A DNA stretch of 64,000 nt, taken from NCBI RefSeq assembly GCF_026625605.1, contig NZ_CP113054.1, forward strand, positions 930,001 to 994,000, in the 5' to 3' direction. Shown piece by piece: positions 46,977 through 56,247 of this stretch. Every line of letters starts with the position of its first letter. Positions within the stretch are counted from its first letter, which is position 1. This DNA is from Luteolibacter sp. SL250. Lineage in GTDB: Bacteria; Verrucomicrobiota; Verrucomicrobiia; Verrucomicrobiales; Akkermansiaceae. The notes below the pieces were generated by a model. That model did not search any database. It had not been told where the DNA came from and worked only from the letters and a program-made list of their open reading frames with translations. The position numbers and the translations under genes were made by a program.

Positions 46977-47842
46977 CGGAAGCGGAAGGTGAGGGTGAAG
47001 GAGGACGCATCCGCCGGGGAGAGGGTGAGGCGGTTCTTGTCCCAGGTGCCGGCGTCGCTGGTGATCTCCACCGACTTGTCCGCCGGGAACTCAAGCGTGA
47101 GCGGGGAGGTGGGAGCGGGTGAGAGGGTGAGGTGGCGGACGAAGCCACCCGCAACGGGTGTGAATCGTTCGGTGACGTCCCGTTCGCCGATGGTGTAGCG
47201 GAACAGGGGCAGGCCGCCGTCCATGTCATAGCCATGGAATCTGGGCGTGCCGTCAAAGAGGGGGGCGGCCTCCGTGTAGCGGACAGTGCCTTTGATCTTC
47301 GCCAGCGAGCTGCCGTTGCCTTTCCAGTAGGGGTAGCCCTCGAGGAAGCCGCCCGTCCACGCATAGCGCAGTCGGCAGGCCCCCGCGTCCCAGCAGAGGG
47401 AGGTCTGGTCATCGAGCGCGATGGCGATGGCCGCCGGACCGGCGTTCGGCAGGAAGATCCGCTGGACCTGTGGCCGAGCGGCCTGGGTCGGGGAGTGGGC
47501 GAAGGGATCGCCTTTCTCGACCTTCTTTTCCTTCACGCCTTCCGCGATGGCCATCATGTGGGCGTGGATGGCCCTCAGTCCGGGTTCCCCCACATGGACC
47601 ATGGAGGGCATGTCCACCGCGCCGGGACGCTTTTTGCCAGGGGCGACAGCCCATTTCACGAAGTCATCCGGTTTGCCGAGGTAGAGCTTGCGGATCTCCA
47701 CCAAGGAAGGACCGACCAGTGATTGGTCCAGAAGGTGGCAGGCTGCGCAGTTGAGGGTGTGGAGGCTGGCTCCATCCGGAGGGCTTTGCGCGGGGCAGAG
47801 GGTTGAGGCGGCCAGGAAGGCGGCGGAGAGATGCGGTTTCAT
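46973..47842 (-). CDS. Secreted c-type cytochrome with C-terminal beta domain
   Basis: 289 residues from the ATG at 47842, with signal peptide MKPHLSAAFLAASTLCPAQS. Heme site CAACH (about residues 31-35) within LNCAACHLLDQSLVGPSL, with a Met ligand candidate in VDMPSM. The second half (FLPNAGPAAIAIALDDQTSLCWDAG onward) is an immunoglobulin/galactose-binding-like domain seen in PVC proteins, giving ERFTPVAGGFVRHL. Stop overlaps the propeller gene start (ATGA), implying translational coupling and a two-protein complex. Confidence 0.85.
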   Translation of the reverse strand: MKPHLSAAFLAASTLCPAQSPPDGASLHTLNCAACHLLDQSLVGPSLVEIRKLYLGKPDDFVKWAVAPGKKRPGAVDMPSMVHVGEPGLRAIHAHMMAIAEGVKEKKVEKGDPFAHSPTQAARPQVQRIFLPNAGPAAIAIALDDQTSLCWDAGACRLRYAWTGGFLEGYPYWKGNGSSLAKIKGTVRYTEAAPLFDGTPRFHGYDMDGGLPLFRYTIGERDVTERFTPVAGGFVRHLTLSPAPTSPLTLEFPADKSVEITSDAGTWDKNRLTLSPADASSFTLTFRFR

Positions 47843-47928
47843 CAAACAGGGATGCAGGAAATCATGCCGGGCGCGTCGCGGCGCGGTGTGAGGAAACGGC
47901 GCGGAGGGTGGGAAGATTTCAGTGGAAA

Positions 47929-48393
47929 TCAATCCAGCCGGGCCTCAAGCGCGGGAGTCCACAGGTGCGTGACGATCTCCTCCTGCGCGGCTTCCATCGC
48001 CTCCCGTTCCGCCGGGTCCGCATCCTCATGGCCTGCGAGGTGCAGCAGTCCGTGGACAAAGTAGCGCAGAAGCTCGCGGGCGAGCGGCTCGCCATACTCC
48101 GCGGCCTGGCGTTCCGCCACCTCCACGCCGATGACGATCTCCCCGTGGTGGAAGGTGATCACGTCCGTCGCACCCTCGATGTCCATGAACTCGCGGTGGA
48201 CGCGGTCGCTCGTTTCATCATCGACGAGGGCGACTTCCAGCGTGGCCAGGAACGAAAGAGGGCTGTCCTGCTGGGAAGCGCGGGCCAGGGCAAGGGCGGC
48301 TGCCTCACAGGCGATGCTTTCGTAAGCGGTCAACCATGCCTCGGGGACCTCGATGGCTTCCTGGTTGTTGCCGATGATGATCTCAAGCGACAT
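47929..48393 (-). CDS. ybeY: Endoribonuclease YbeY
   Basis: Metal-dependent RNase in 16S rRNA 3' maturation and ribosome quality control. 154 residues from the ATG at 48393. Typical elements: NxxxRxxD replaced by DDETSDRVHREFMDIEGATDVITF, then HGLLHLAGHED. His114 and His118 match the zinc ligands; the third position, normally His six residues later, is Asp124. Bacteroidetes YbeY proteins show a similar change, so activity is likely kept. Lies 25 bp downstream of a PgpH-type gene, as in many genomes. Confidence 0.9.
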   Translation of the reverse strand: MSLEIIIGNNQEAIEVPEAWLTAYESIACEAAALALARASQQDSPLSFLATLEVALVDDETSDRVHREFMDIEGATDVITFHHGEIVIGVEVAERQAAEYGEPLARELLRYFVHGLLHLAGHEDADPAEREAMEAAQEEIVTHLWTPALEARLD

Positions 48394-48418
48394 GGGTTTG
48401 GTGTTGGGACGGGAGTTT

Positions 48419-50092
48419 TCAGACGCTCTCCAGCCGCTGGGTGCGGCCGCCGCGGGTCTGGTCCGCCTTGTCCGTCGGGGTGGCGGGCCGCTGGATGTCG
48501 GACGCGCGCTTTCCGCCCGCGGTGGTGTCATCCTTCGGATAGTCGATCCGGGTGTGCAGCATGCTGCGCAGGGTGCTGGCGAAGCTGTCCTTCACCGCCG
48601 CCAGTTCCTGCAGGGTGAGCGGGCACTCGTTGAGCTGGTTGTCATTGAGGCGGGAGCGGACGATGTCCTCGACGAGCTGGCGGATCTTCGCCGGGGTGGG
48701 TTTCTGGAGACAGCGGGAGGCGCTCTCGATGCCGTCCGCGAGGGAGATGATGGCGCTTTCCCTGGTGCTGGGGCGGGGACCCGGGTAACGGAAGTTTTTC
48801 TCGCCGATCTGGGGCAGGTCCTCCGGGTTCTCCAGCTTGCGGTCCACCTTGTCGAGTTCGGCCTTTTTCTGCTCCTGCGCGCGGCGGTAGAAGTAAGCCA
48901 CCAGGGAATCACCGTGGTGTTCCTGGATCACGTCGATGATCCGGGGGTTCAGCTTGTGCTTCACCGCCAGATCGACCCCGTCCTTTACGTGGGCGATGAT
49001 GATGAGGGCGCTCATCGTCGGTGTCAGCGCATCATGGGGGTTCTCACTCCCGTCGTGCTGGTTTTCGATGAAATAGGTGGGTTTCTTCAGTTTGCCCACA
49101 TCATGGAAATAGGAACAAACCCGGCACATCGGGGCGTTCGCGCCGATTTTCTCGGCGGCGGCCTCGGCGAGTGATGCGACGACGAGGCTGTGGTGGAAGG
49201 TGCCGGGAGCCTCAAGCTGCATCTGACGCAGCAGCTTGTGGTTCAGGTCGCTCAATTCCAGCCAACTGATGTCCGTGGTGAGGCGGAAGAAGCCTTCGAA
49301 CACCGGAAGAAGACCGCTGATGAGCAGCGCGGTCACCACGCCCGTGCCAAACACGGCGGCGCAACCCTTGCCAAGCAGCCGGAGACCGTCCGCGGCCTGC
49401 GGGCCGAAGGCGGATGACATATCCAGCCTGCCGAGGATGAAGACCAGAATGAGCGTCACCGCACCCACATAGAGACCCGCGCGGAGGAGCTGCACCCGCT
49501 TGCGGATGCGTTCCGTCAGCACCACGGCGGTCATCCCGCCGACCAGGCTGACGATCAGGAAGCCGATGACATCCGCCCTTGGCACGAACAGACAGCCGAT
49601 GAAGCTGACGAACACGGTGGAGAAGGAGCCCACGTTCCGGCCCAGCAGGACGCTGTGCAACATCGGCACAAGCGCGAAGGGGATGAACAGGAAGCTGAAT
49701 GCCTCCGGAAGGGAGGCGGATGTATTGAGGGAAAGCACCACCCGGACGATGGCGAGATGGCCGATGAGCCCTCCCAGAACGAGGATGACCCGGCTGTTCC
49801 GCTGGCAGGAATTCACATGGCTCTGGTGGAACATCACCAGCGCGGTGAGGGAGATGACCGCCGCGTACATCCCGCCCTTGACGGGGTTGTCCGCGAAGGT
49901 GGAATCCACCGGGGCTTGGATCACCATCACGGCGATGGTCACCACAAAGGTGGCGTAGAGGGACAGGCGAACCCAGAAACTCTCCTCCAATGCCTGGATC
50001 ACAGGGTTCTCACTGTGGACACGGCGTTTTTTGCCGGACGACAGCCCTTGTCGGGCGAGACGCCAACGTTTGATTGCGTTGAGAAAACCCAC
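48419..50092 (-). CDS. 7TM-HD phosphohydrolase (PgpH-like, c-di-AMP related)
   Basis: 557 residues from a GTG at 50092. Seven or eight spans (about residues 40-290), then an HD domain: HHSLVVASLAEAAAEKIG, YFHDVGKLKKPTYFIENQ, IIIAHVKDGVDLA, IIDVIQEHHGDSLVAYF and SAIISLADGIESASR. Firmicute PgpH hydrolyses cyclic di-AMP to pApA. Here the large extracellular 7TMR-HDED domain is missing: the protein opens with a transmembrane segment. Upstream codons to 50299 overlap a terminator and are rejected. Neighbouring ybeY supports the family assignment. Confidence 0.87.
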   Translation of the reverse strand: MGFLNAIKRWRLARQGLSSGKKRRVHSENPVIQALEESFWVRLSLYATFVVTIAVMVIQAPVDSTFADNPVKGGMYAAVISLTALVMFHQSHVNSCQRNSRVILVLGGLIGHLAIVRVVLSLNTSASLPEAFSFLFIPFALVPMLHSVLLGRNVGSFSTVFVSFIGCLFVPRADVIGFLIVSLVGGMTAVVLTERIRKRVQLLRAGLYVGAVTLILVFILGRLDMSSAFGPQAADGLRLLGKGCAAVFGTGVVTALLISGLLPVFEGFFRLTTDISWLELSDLNHKLLRQMQLEAPGTFHHSLVVASLAEAAAEKIGANAPMCRVCSYFHDVGKLKKPTYFIENQHDGSENPHDALTPTMSALIIIAHVKDGVDLAVKHKLNPRIIDVIQEHHGDSLVAYFYRRAQEQKKAELDKVDRKLENPEDLPQIGEKNFRYPGPRPSTRESAIISLADGIESASRCLQKPTPAKIRQLVEDIVRSRLNDNQLNECPLTLQELAAVKDSFASTLRSMLHTRIDYPKDDTTAGGKRASDIQRPATPTDKADQTRGGRTQRLESV

Positions 50093-50232
50093 GGTGGCTT
50101 GGAAGGCGGTTGCAGTCGCGGGCTGGCACGGGGCCGTCTCGCGTGGGGGGACCCTACGCCCCTTTCCAAGCCTTGGCAATGGGCAAATCCGGACGCCCGG
50201 AGGCTCGGGAAACGGTGGTCTGCCGCAAAGAA

Positions 50233-50262
50233 GAAAGGCCGGATCAGGTGATCCGGCCTCTC
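50233..50262 (-). terminator. Rho-independent terminator
   Basis: AGGCCGGATCA at 50236-50246 pairs with TGATCCGGCCT at 50249-50259. On the minus strand it is followed by a T-rich run (TTCTTCTTT). It closes the small lipoprotein transcript that ends at 50296. Confidence 0.85.
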
Positions 50263-50295
50263 GGGTTTGATGGGAAAGTGATCCTGTCGGATCAA

Positions 50296-50616
50296 TCATT
50301 TCTGCTCGCGAGTCTTGTCCGCCTCGTTCTCGATCGCGTCGGCGGCTTTCTCGGCATTGTCCCGTGCGGCATCCGCGGCCTTCTCGGCATTGTCGGCTGC
50401 GGCGGGGTCGGTTTTCTTGAGGGCATCCGCGGTGTCTTCTGCGGCATCTGCGGCTTTCTCAGCATCCTTGCGGACCGTATCCGCCTGTTTTTCAAGGGTG
50501 TCCGCCTTGTTCTCGAGAGCGTCCTCGCGCATGTTTTCCTGCTTGGAGTCACACGAGGTGAACAGGAAAGCTGCCGCGCTTGCTCCGAGGATCTGGGTGA
50601 TGATGGTGGTTTTCAT
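50296..50616 (-). CDS. Small coiled-coil lipoprotein
   Basis: 106 residues from the ATG at 50616. Lipobox AFLFTSC with Cys near residue 21, then an almost pure Ala/Asp/Glu/Lys helical repeat (AEKAADAAEDTADAL, NAEKAADAARDNAEKAADAI). Like Lpp and other small helical lipoproteins, it could tether or space the outer membrane. No close functional assignment. Monocistronic, with its own terminator. Confidence 0.78.
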   Translation of the reverse strand: MKTTIITQILGASAAAFLFTSCDSKQENMREDALENKADTLEKQADTVRKDAEKAADAAEDTADALKKTDPAAADNAEKAADAARDNAEKAADAIENEADKTREQK

Positions 50617-50814
50617 GGTGGTATAGTCGGTTGGTCGCCGGGTAGGCCGGTTTGAGGAAACTAGTTGCAGGGAGTGTGCCGTGCCTGTTTTCAATGACTT
50701 ACGTGTCAAATGTGGCGATTTTCCCGTGCGCGATGCCTCCGGGTTCATGCTTTATGCAAGCCGGTGCCGATCGTCCGTGATTGTCTTTCGGTCCGGGTTG
50801 TGATCTCTGATGCC

Positions 50815-51825
50815 ATGTCTTGGAAAACTCCGTTGGTCTGGTTGCTGGTATCGGGCGGGATGGCCACCGCGCAGGCGGTGCTGATGCCCGAGGGAATGAA
50901 AAAGGATGTGGATGGCCTGTTGGCGCAGTATCCCGCGCTGAGACCCGCGTATTATGGAAAAGGGAAGGATGCGCTCTCCCAGGCGCAGGATGCGGAGGGA
51001 TTCATCGGCTCCCCGGACGCGGAGTTCATGCGCGCGGCCACAAAGCTGAGATGGGTGCACATTTTCAGTGCGGGCATCGACAAGCAGCGGGAACTCCCAC
51101 GTTTCCAGGATAACAGCCTGACCGTGACGAGTCTGAAGATCCAGCAGGGGCCGGAGATCGCGGACCACGCCTTCGCCCTGCTGCTCGGCCTGAGCCGGAA
51201 CATGGCGGCGTACTATGCCGCGCAGGAGCAGGGGGAGTGGATCAAGTCTTCGCGCGAGGGGATGCCGCTCATCGAGCTGCGCGGCAAAACGATGCTCATC
51301 ATCGGCTACGGCGGCATCGGCACCCAGGTGGGTGAGCGGGCGCGGGCTTTCGGGATGAAGGTGCTGGCGGTGGATGACAAGGACATCCCCCTGACGGTGA
51401 CGGTGGACCGGTTCGGCAAGCCGGATGAGCTGGATGCGATGCTGCCGGAGGCGGATGTGATCGTCAGTTGCGTGCCCCATACCCCGGAGACGGACGGGAT
51501 GCTGGGCAAGCAGCAGTTCGGGAAAATGAAAAAGGGCGCCTATTTCATCAATGTCTCCCGCGGCAGGATCGCGGACACCGCCGCCTTGGTGGAGGCGTTG
51601 CAAAGCGGCCATCTCGCCGGAGCGGGGCTTGATGTGGTGGATCCGGAGCCTTTGCCGGAGGACAGCCCGCTGTGGAAGATGCCGAACGTCATCATCACAC
51701 CCCACATCGCCGGTGTGTCGGACGCCCGGAGCGCGCGTTCCAATGAGCTGATCCTGGACAACATCGTGCGGTTCACGAAAGGGGTGCCGCTCAAGAACCA
51801 GGTGGATGCGGTGAAGGGCTACTGA
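50815..51825 (+). CDS. D-2-hydroxyacid dehydrogenase with export signal
   Basis: 336 residues, NAD-dependent. An N-terminal hydrophobic stretch (MSWKTPLVWLLVSGGMATAQA) reads as a signal peptide, unusual for this cytoplasmic family. Rossmann site LIIGYGGIGTQVGERARAFG (about 167-186), substrate Arg in NVSRGRIADT, Glu in VVDPEPLPEDSPLW and catalytic His in ITPHIAG. Closest to glyoxylate/hydroxypyruvate reductase-like enzymes. Followed 2 bp later by a membrane protein gene. Confidence 0.87.
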   Translation: MSWKTPLVWLLVSGGMATAQAVLMPEGMKKDVDGLLAQYPALRPAYYGKGKDALSQAQDAEGFIGSPDAEFMRAATKLRWVHIFSAGIDKQRELPRFQDNSLTVTSLKIQQGPEIADHAFALLLGLSRNMAAYYAAQEQGEWIKSSREGMPLIELRGKTMLIIGYGGIGTQVGERARAFGMKVLAVDDKDIPLTVTVDRFGKPDELDAMLPEADVIVSCVPHTPETDGMLGKQQFGKMKKGAYFINVSRGRIADTAALVEALQSGHLAGAGLDVVDPEPLPEDSPLWKMPNVIITPHIAGVSDARSARSNELILDNIVRFTKGVPLKNQVDAVKGY

Positions 51826-51827
51826 CC

Positions 51828-52244
51828 ATGCAAGAGTGGATTCCGCGTCGGAGGCTTCATCGCCGGGTGTTCATCGCCGCCGGCATCTACAACATCGCAT
51901 GGGGGCTGTTCGCCACGGCGGACCCCCAGTGGTTGTTCCGCTTCGCGGGTATGCCGCCGCTGAACCACCCGCAGATCTACGCCTGCCTGGGCATGGTCGT
52001 CGGCCTGTATGGCATCCTCTATCTGGAGGTGGCGCGGGTGCCGGAGCGGGGCTGGTTGCTCGCCGCGGTGGGGCTTGTGGGGAAAGTCCTCGGTCCGATC
52101 GGTATGGCGGTGCTGATTTTCCAAGGCACCTGGCCGCTCCGGTCGGCCATCCTCTGCCTGACGAACGACCTCATCTGGTGGATCCCGTTCGCACTTTACC
52201 TGCGGGATTCCTGGAAGCCGTTCCGGGAATCCCTGGGGAAATAA
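51828..52244 (+). CDS. Small integral membrane protein
   Basis: 138 residues, about four spans: RVFIAAGIYNIAWGLFA, IYACLGMVVGLYGILYLEVA, WLLAAVGLVGKVLGPIGMAVL and RSAILCLTNDLIWWIPFALYL. No family name recognised; similar short proteins occur widely in Bacteroidetes and Verrucomicrobia. Directly downstream of the dehydrogenase gene, so likely in the same operon. Confidence 0.65.
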   Translation: MQEWIPRRRLHRRVFIAAGIYNIAWGLFATADPQWLFRFAGMPPLNHPQIYACLGMVVGLYGILYLEVARVPERGWLLAAVGLVGKVLGPIGMAVLIFQGTWPLRSAILCLTNDLIWWIPFALYLRDSWKPFRESLGK

Positions 52245-52259
52245 TCCCGCTGGAGCCGG

Positions 52260-53303
52260 TCAGACCTCGAGAGCGGGCGGCGGTGGGCTGACGACGGGGG
52301 CGATGGCGGCCATCGCTTCCTCGATCTTCGCGTTGATCCGGTGCTCCGCGGTTTCCACACCGACGCGGATGGCGTTCTTCACCGCCAGTGCGGAGGAGGA
52401 ACCGTGGGCGATGATGACCACGCCATTCACCCCCAGCAGCGGGCTGCCGCCGTAGGTTTCATAGCTGCTCTTTTCCTTCAGCGCCTTGAACGCGCCTTGG
52501 GCAAGCACGGCTCCGGCGATCCGCAGCGGGTTGCCCTTGATCTCCGCCTTGAGCCACTTGGAGACGGCCTTGGCGGTCGCTTCCACGCTCTTGAGGACCA
52601 CGTTGCCGACGAAGCCGTCGCAGAGGACGACGTCGAGCTGCGTTTCGAAAAGGTCGTGCCCCTCGACATTGCCGATGAAATCGATGCCCGGGGTGGCCTT
52701 GAGAAGCTTGAAGGTTTCCTTGGTGAAGGCGGTGCCTTTCTCGTCCTCCTCACCGTTCGACATGAGCCCGATCTTCGGGCTCTTCACGCCCAGCACGTGC
52801 CTGCAGAAGGCGGTGCCCATGACCGCGTAGGCGACGAGGTGTTCTGGCTTGGAGTCGGGATTCGCGCCGGCGTCCAGGATGTGGCAGAGGCCGTGCTCGT
52901 TCGGGATCGCGGAGGCGATGCCCGCGCGGTCCACGCCTTTCAGCGTGCGCAGCTTCAGCGTGGCGGCGGCGACGGCTCCACCGGTGTTGCCGGCGGAGAC
53001 GAAGGCGTCCGCCTTGCCTTCCTTCACCATGTCCATCGCGATGCTGATGGAGGACTGCTTCTTCTTGCGCACGGTCTTCGCGCCCGGCTCCGACATGCCG
53101 ATGACCTCGGAGGCGTGGACGATGCTGACGCGCTTGTCGTTCAGGTTGAGGCCGTGTTTCTCGCACTCCGCCTTCAGGATGGCTTCATCCCCGACGAGAT
53201 AGAGGTGGGTGAGTTTCGGGTAGGCGGCGAGGGCGTCCTTTGCCCCTCCGATGTTCACGGCGGGGGCGCGGTCACCGCCCATGGCGTCGAGTGCGACTTT
53301 CAT
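52260..53303 (-). CDS. plsX: Phosphate acyltransferase PlsX
   Basis: Makes acyl-phosphate from acyl-ACP for phospholipid synthesis. 347 residues. Starts MKVALDAMGGDRAP, with FVSAGNTGGAVAAATLKL, LDAGANPDSKPEHLVAYA, FIGNVEGHDLF, VVLCDGFVGNVVLKSVE and LLGVNGVVIIAHGSSSALAV. All motifs intact. Third gene of the conserved yceD-rpmF-plsX cluster. Confidence 0.96.
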   Translation of the reverse strand: MKVALDAMGGDRAPAVNIGGAKDALAAYPKLTHLYLVGDEAILKAECEKHGLNLNDKRVSIVHASEVIGMSEPGAKTVRKKKQSSISIAMDMVKEGKADAFVSAGNTGGAVAAATLKLRTLKGVDRAGIASAIPNEHGLCHILDAGANPDSKPEHLVAYAVMGTAFCRHVLGVKSPKIGLMSNGEEDEKGTAFTKETFKLLKATPGIDFIGNVEGHDLFETQLDVVLCDGFVGNVVLKSVEATAKAVSKWLKAEIKGNPLRIAGAVLAQGAFKALKEKSSYETYGGSPLLGVNGVVIIAHGSSSALAVKNAIRVGVETAEHRINAKIEEAMAAIAPVVSPPPPALEV

Positions 53304-53405
53304 ACGGATTCAAGATGGCCGGTGGCCGGAAAAAGCATACGAAAAATCACCGCGCAGGGAAGATTCCCGGCGCGGCAATTTTGAAAATAAATCTGTTGCC
53401 AGATT

Positions 53406-53588
53406 TCAGAGTGCCTCCACTTCGACCACCTGGCGGCCGCGGTAGTTACCGCAGGAAGGGCAGGCGATGTGCGAAGGAACGCGGCTGCCGCAGTCGGGGC
53501 AGCTCTTGAAGATCGGTGCCTTCCAGCGTTTTGCGCCTTGGCGCATTTTCTGACGGCTTTTGGATTGGCGGCGCTTTGGTACGGCCAT
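53406..53588 (-). CDS. rpmF: 50S ribosomal protein L32
   Basis: 60 residues, a normal bacterial L32: MAVPKRRQSKSRQKMRQGAKRW, then a zinc ribbon with CPDCG and CPSCG (about residues 34-52). Lies 12 bp after the yceD homolog and about 100 bp before plsX, the classic gene order. Confidence 0.97.
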   Translation of the reverse strand: MAVPKRRQSKSRQKMRQGAKRWKAPIFKSCPDCGSRVPSHIACPSCGNYRGRQVVEVEAL

Positions 53589-53600
53589 GGTCGTGTTCTG

Positions 53601-54101
53601 TTAAGGTTGGTCCTTTAGGTCGAGAGAATCGAGAGCTGACCAGCGGTCGTCGCTCCCGGCGCGGGGCGGAGTGGGTAGACCATCTTCCCCCGGCTTGTCC
53701 ACTGATAAATATCGGGAATCGATTTCGCAGGGTTCCGGCTCGTCCGCTTCGTCGATCCGCGGGTCGGCCGGGAAGTTGATCAGGATCTCCTCCCGGAGGG
53801 CTTCCGTGGCATCGATTTCCCCTTGATTACCAATCTCCAGCGAGATCGCCGCTCCATCCAGCGCGATGGTTTTGATGAAGCGTTTCAGCGTCACCACGCA
53901 CGTAAATTCAAAAGGTGCGGAAATCGAGCCGGTGAGCAGCAATTCCGAGCCGAAACGGTGTGCCCACAGGTCATAAACCAACGGTCCGGTGGCGGTGGCA
54001 TCATCCTCCGGCAGGTCGAAAACGGTTTCCGGCAGCTCTCCGGAATAGGCTTTCCCCTCTTCCGGCAAGCTACCAAGTTCGATCAGCAATCGCTTGTTCA
54101 T
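53601..54101 (-). CDS. YceD family protein (DUF177)
   Basis: 166 residues from the ATG at 54101. Core: SISAPFEFTCVVTLKRF (matching the conserved CxRCL-like strand, but with one Cys only), and EEILINFPADPRID near residue 120. YceD proteins are associated with 23S rRNA accumulation and always sit before rpmF. An upstream open extension to 54179 is not family-like. Confidence 0.85.
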   Translation of the reverse strand: MNKRLLIELGSLPEEGKAYSGELPETVFDLPEDDATATGPLVYDLWAHRFGSELLLTGSISAPFEFTCVVTLKRFIKTIALDGAAISLEIGNQGEIDATEALREEILINFPADPRIDEADEPEPCEIDSRYLSVDKPGEDGLPTPPRAGSDDRWSALDSLDLKDQP

Positions 54102-54625
54102 GGCGCTATCGTAACCCGGCTTCTTGCCCCGCCAAGTCAAACTCCCACGCCCACCCTTGGCCGTCCGTCCTCCGGTCACCTGTCCTGGTGGAGGATCCGC
54201 CCCGCGGACTCAAAATTTTTGAGGCTAAATATCAGGCTTTTGTCAGGAAAACCGGCCCCCGATGGAGTGACGGAGGAAAGCGGAGCGGAATCTTTTTCAA
54301 AAATCCGGCAGATCCCGTTGGCGCGCCCCCGGAACGAAAAATTTTCCACCCCCTAGACCTGCCTCCCACCCCCTCCCTGGATGCCCGATCTTCCTACAAC
54401 CAGCGACGGATTGGCAATGTGCATGCACCTGCCTCACTACCATATGTTGTATTGTGAATAATTTGTTAATACCAAATGAGCAAACCTGATCCCAAATCGC
54501 ATTGACCCGGCACCGTGACTGCTATCAGTATCTCCCCCCGGCGCGCCGAACCTTCTCCTAAGATTCCGGACGCGCCGGAGGGACCTCCTCCACAAGCACC
54601 ATCACCCGATTTTCACCCACGTCAA
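54102..54625. promoter_or_regulatory. Promoter region of nrdB, possible NrdR box
   Basis: Divergent spacer of about 520 bp with no gene. Around 54437-54452 the sequence CTACCATATGTTGTAT resembles the NrdR operator consensus, a near-palindrome around ATAT, but is imperfect. Downstream GTATTGTGAATAATTTGTTAATAC (54450-54473) is AT-rich and may hold the -10 region. NrdR control of class I reductases is well known; here it is only a candidate. Confidence 0.35.
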
Positions 54626-55714
<1,089 letters not shown>

Positions 55715-55730
55715 GCCGCGATGCGCGTGA

Positions 55731-55761
55731 GTTTGCTGGTTTTCAGTGTTCAGTTTTCAGG
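55731..55761. repeat. Left inverted repeat of the four-helix-bundle cassette
   Basis: GTTTGCTGGTTTTCAGTGTTCAG followed by TTTTCAGG. It is the reverse complement, with two differences, of 56178-56207 on the other side of the gene, and is the same family as the repeat in the accB-accC spacer at 17097-17134. Confidence 0.85.
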
Positions 55762-55778
55762 AAGAGAGAAGAAACAAG

Positions 55779-56162
55779 ATGGCGATAACGACCTTTGAGG
55801 ATCTGGAAGTTTGGAAACGCGGGTGCCAGCTCGCGGTGGATGTCTGTGTGCGGACCCACGATTCCAAAAACTACAATCTCAAGGACCAGATGCAGCGCGC
55901 CGCCATCTCCATTCCCTCGAACATCGCCGAAGGTGCCGAGCGCGACAGTGAAGGAGACTTCGTCCGCTTCCTGCGCATCAGCAAAGGTTCCTGCGGCGAA
56001 CTGAGAACCCAGCTCTACATCAGTGAGTGCGTCCAGAAAGCCCTCGGCCAACCGCCCACCGAAAACTCCCGCGAGATGATCAAGGAGACCCGCGAAATCT
56101 CCGCGATGCTCCAGGGTCTCATCCGCAGCATCACTTCCCGCCGCCAGCAAGATTCCCGATAA
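55779..56162 (+). CDS. Four-helix-bundle (S23/intervening-sequence) protein
   Basis: 127 residues from the ATG at 55779. Family hallmarks: FEDLEVWKRGCQLAVDV, DQMQRAAISIPSNIAEGAER, FVRFLRISKGSCGELRTQL and a last amphipathic helix. Such proteins were first found in 23S rRNA intervening sequences and form pentamers of four-helix bundles; their role is unknown. Here the gene lies in the nrdB-nrdA spacer bounded by inverted repeats, suggesting a cassette that entered the operon. Confidence 0.92.
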   Translation: MAITTFEDLEVWKRGCQLAVDVCVRTHDSKNYNLKDQMQRAAISIPSNIAEGAERDSEGDFVRFLRISKGSCGELRTQLYISECVQKALGQPPTENSREMIKETREISAMLQGLIRSITSRRQQDSR

Positions 56163-56177
56163 CCCGCTCTGCTATTC

Positions 56178-56207
56178 CCTGAAAACTGAACACTGAAAAC
56201 TAGCAAC
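56178..56207. repeat. Right inverted repeat of the four-helix-bundle cassette
   Basis: CCTGAAAACTGAACACTGAA continuing to AACTAGCAAC. Mirrors the left arm at 55731-55761. The arms enclose about 470 bp with one gene; no transposase is present. Confidence 0.85.
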
Positions 56208-56247
56208 TGCAGCCCACTGTTCACCGATCCTTCCCTTACCTCACCAT

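Noticed and set aside
47929-48393. YbeY as a degenerate, inactive gene because of Asp124
   Set aside because: Other phyla carry Asp at this position in functional-looking proteins, and the rest of the motif is intact.
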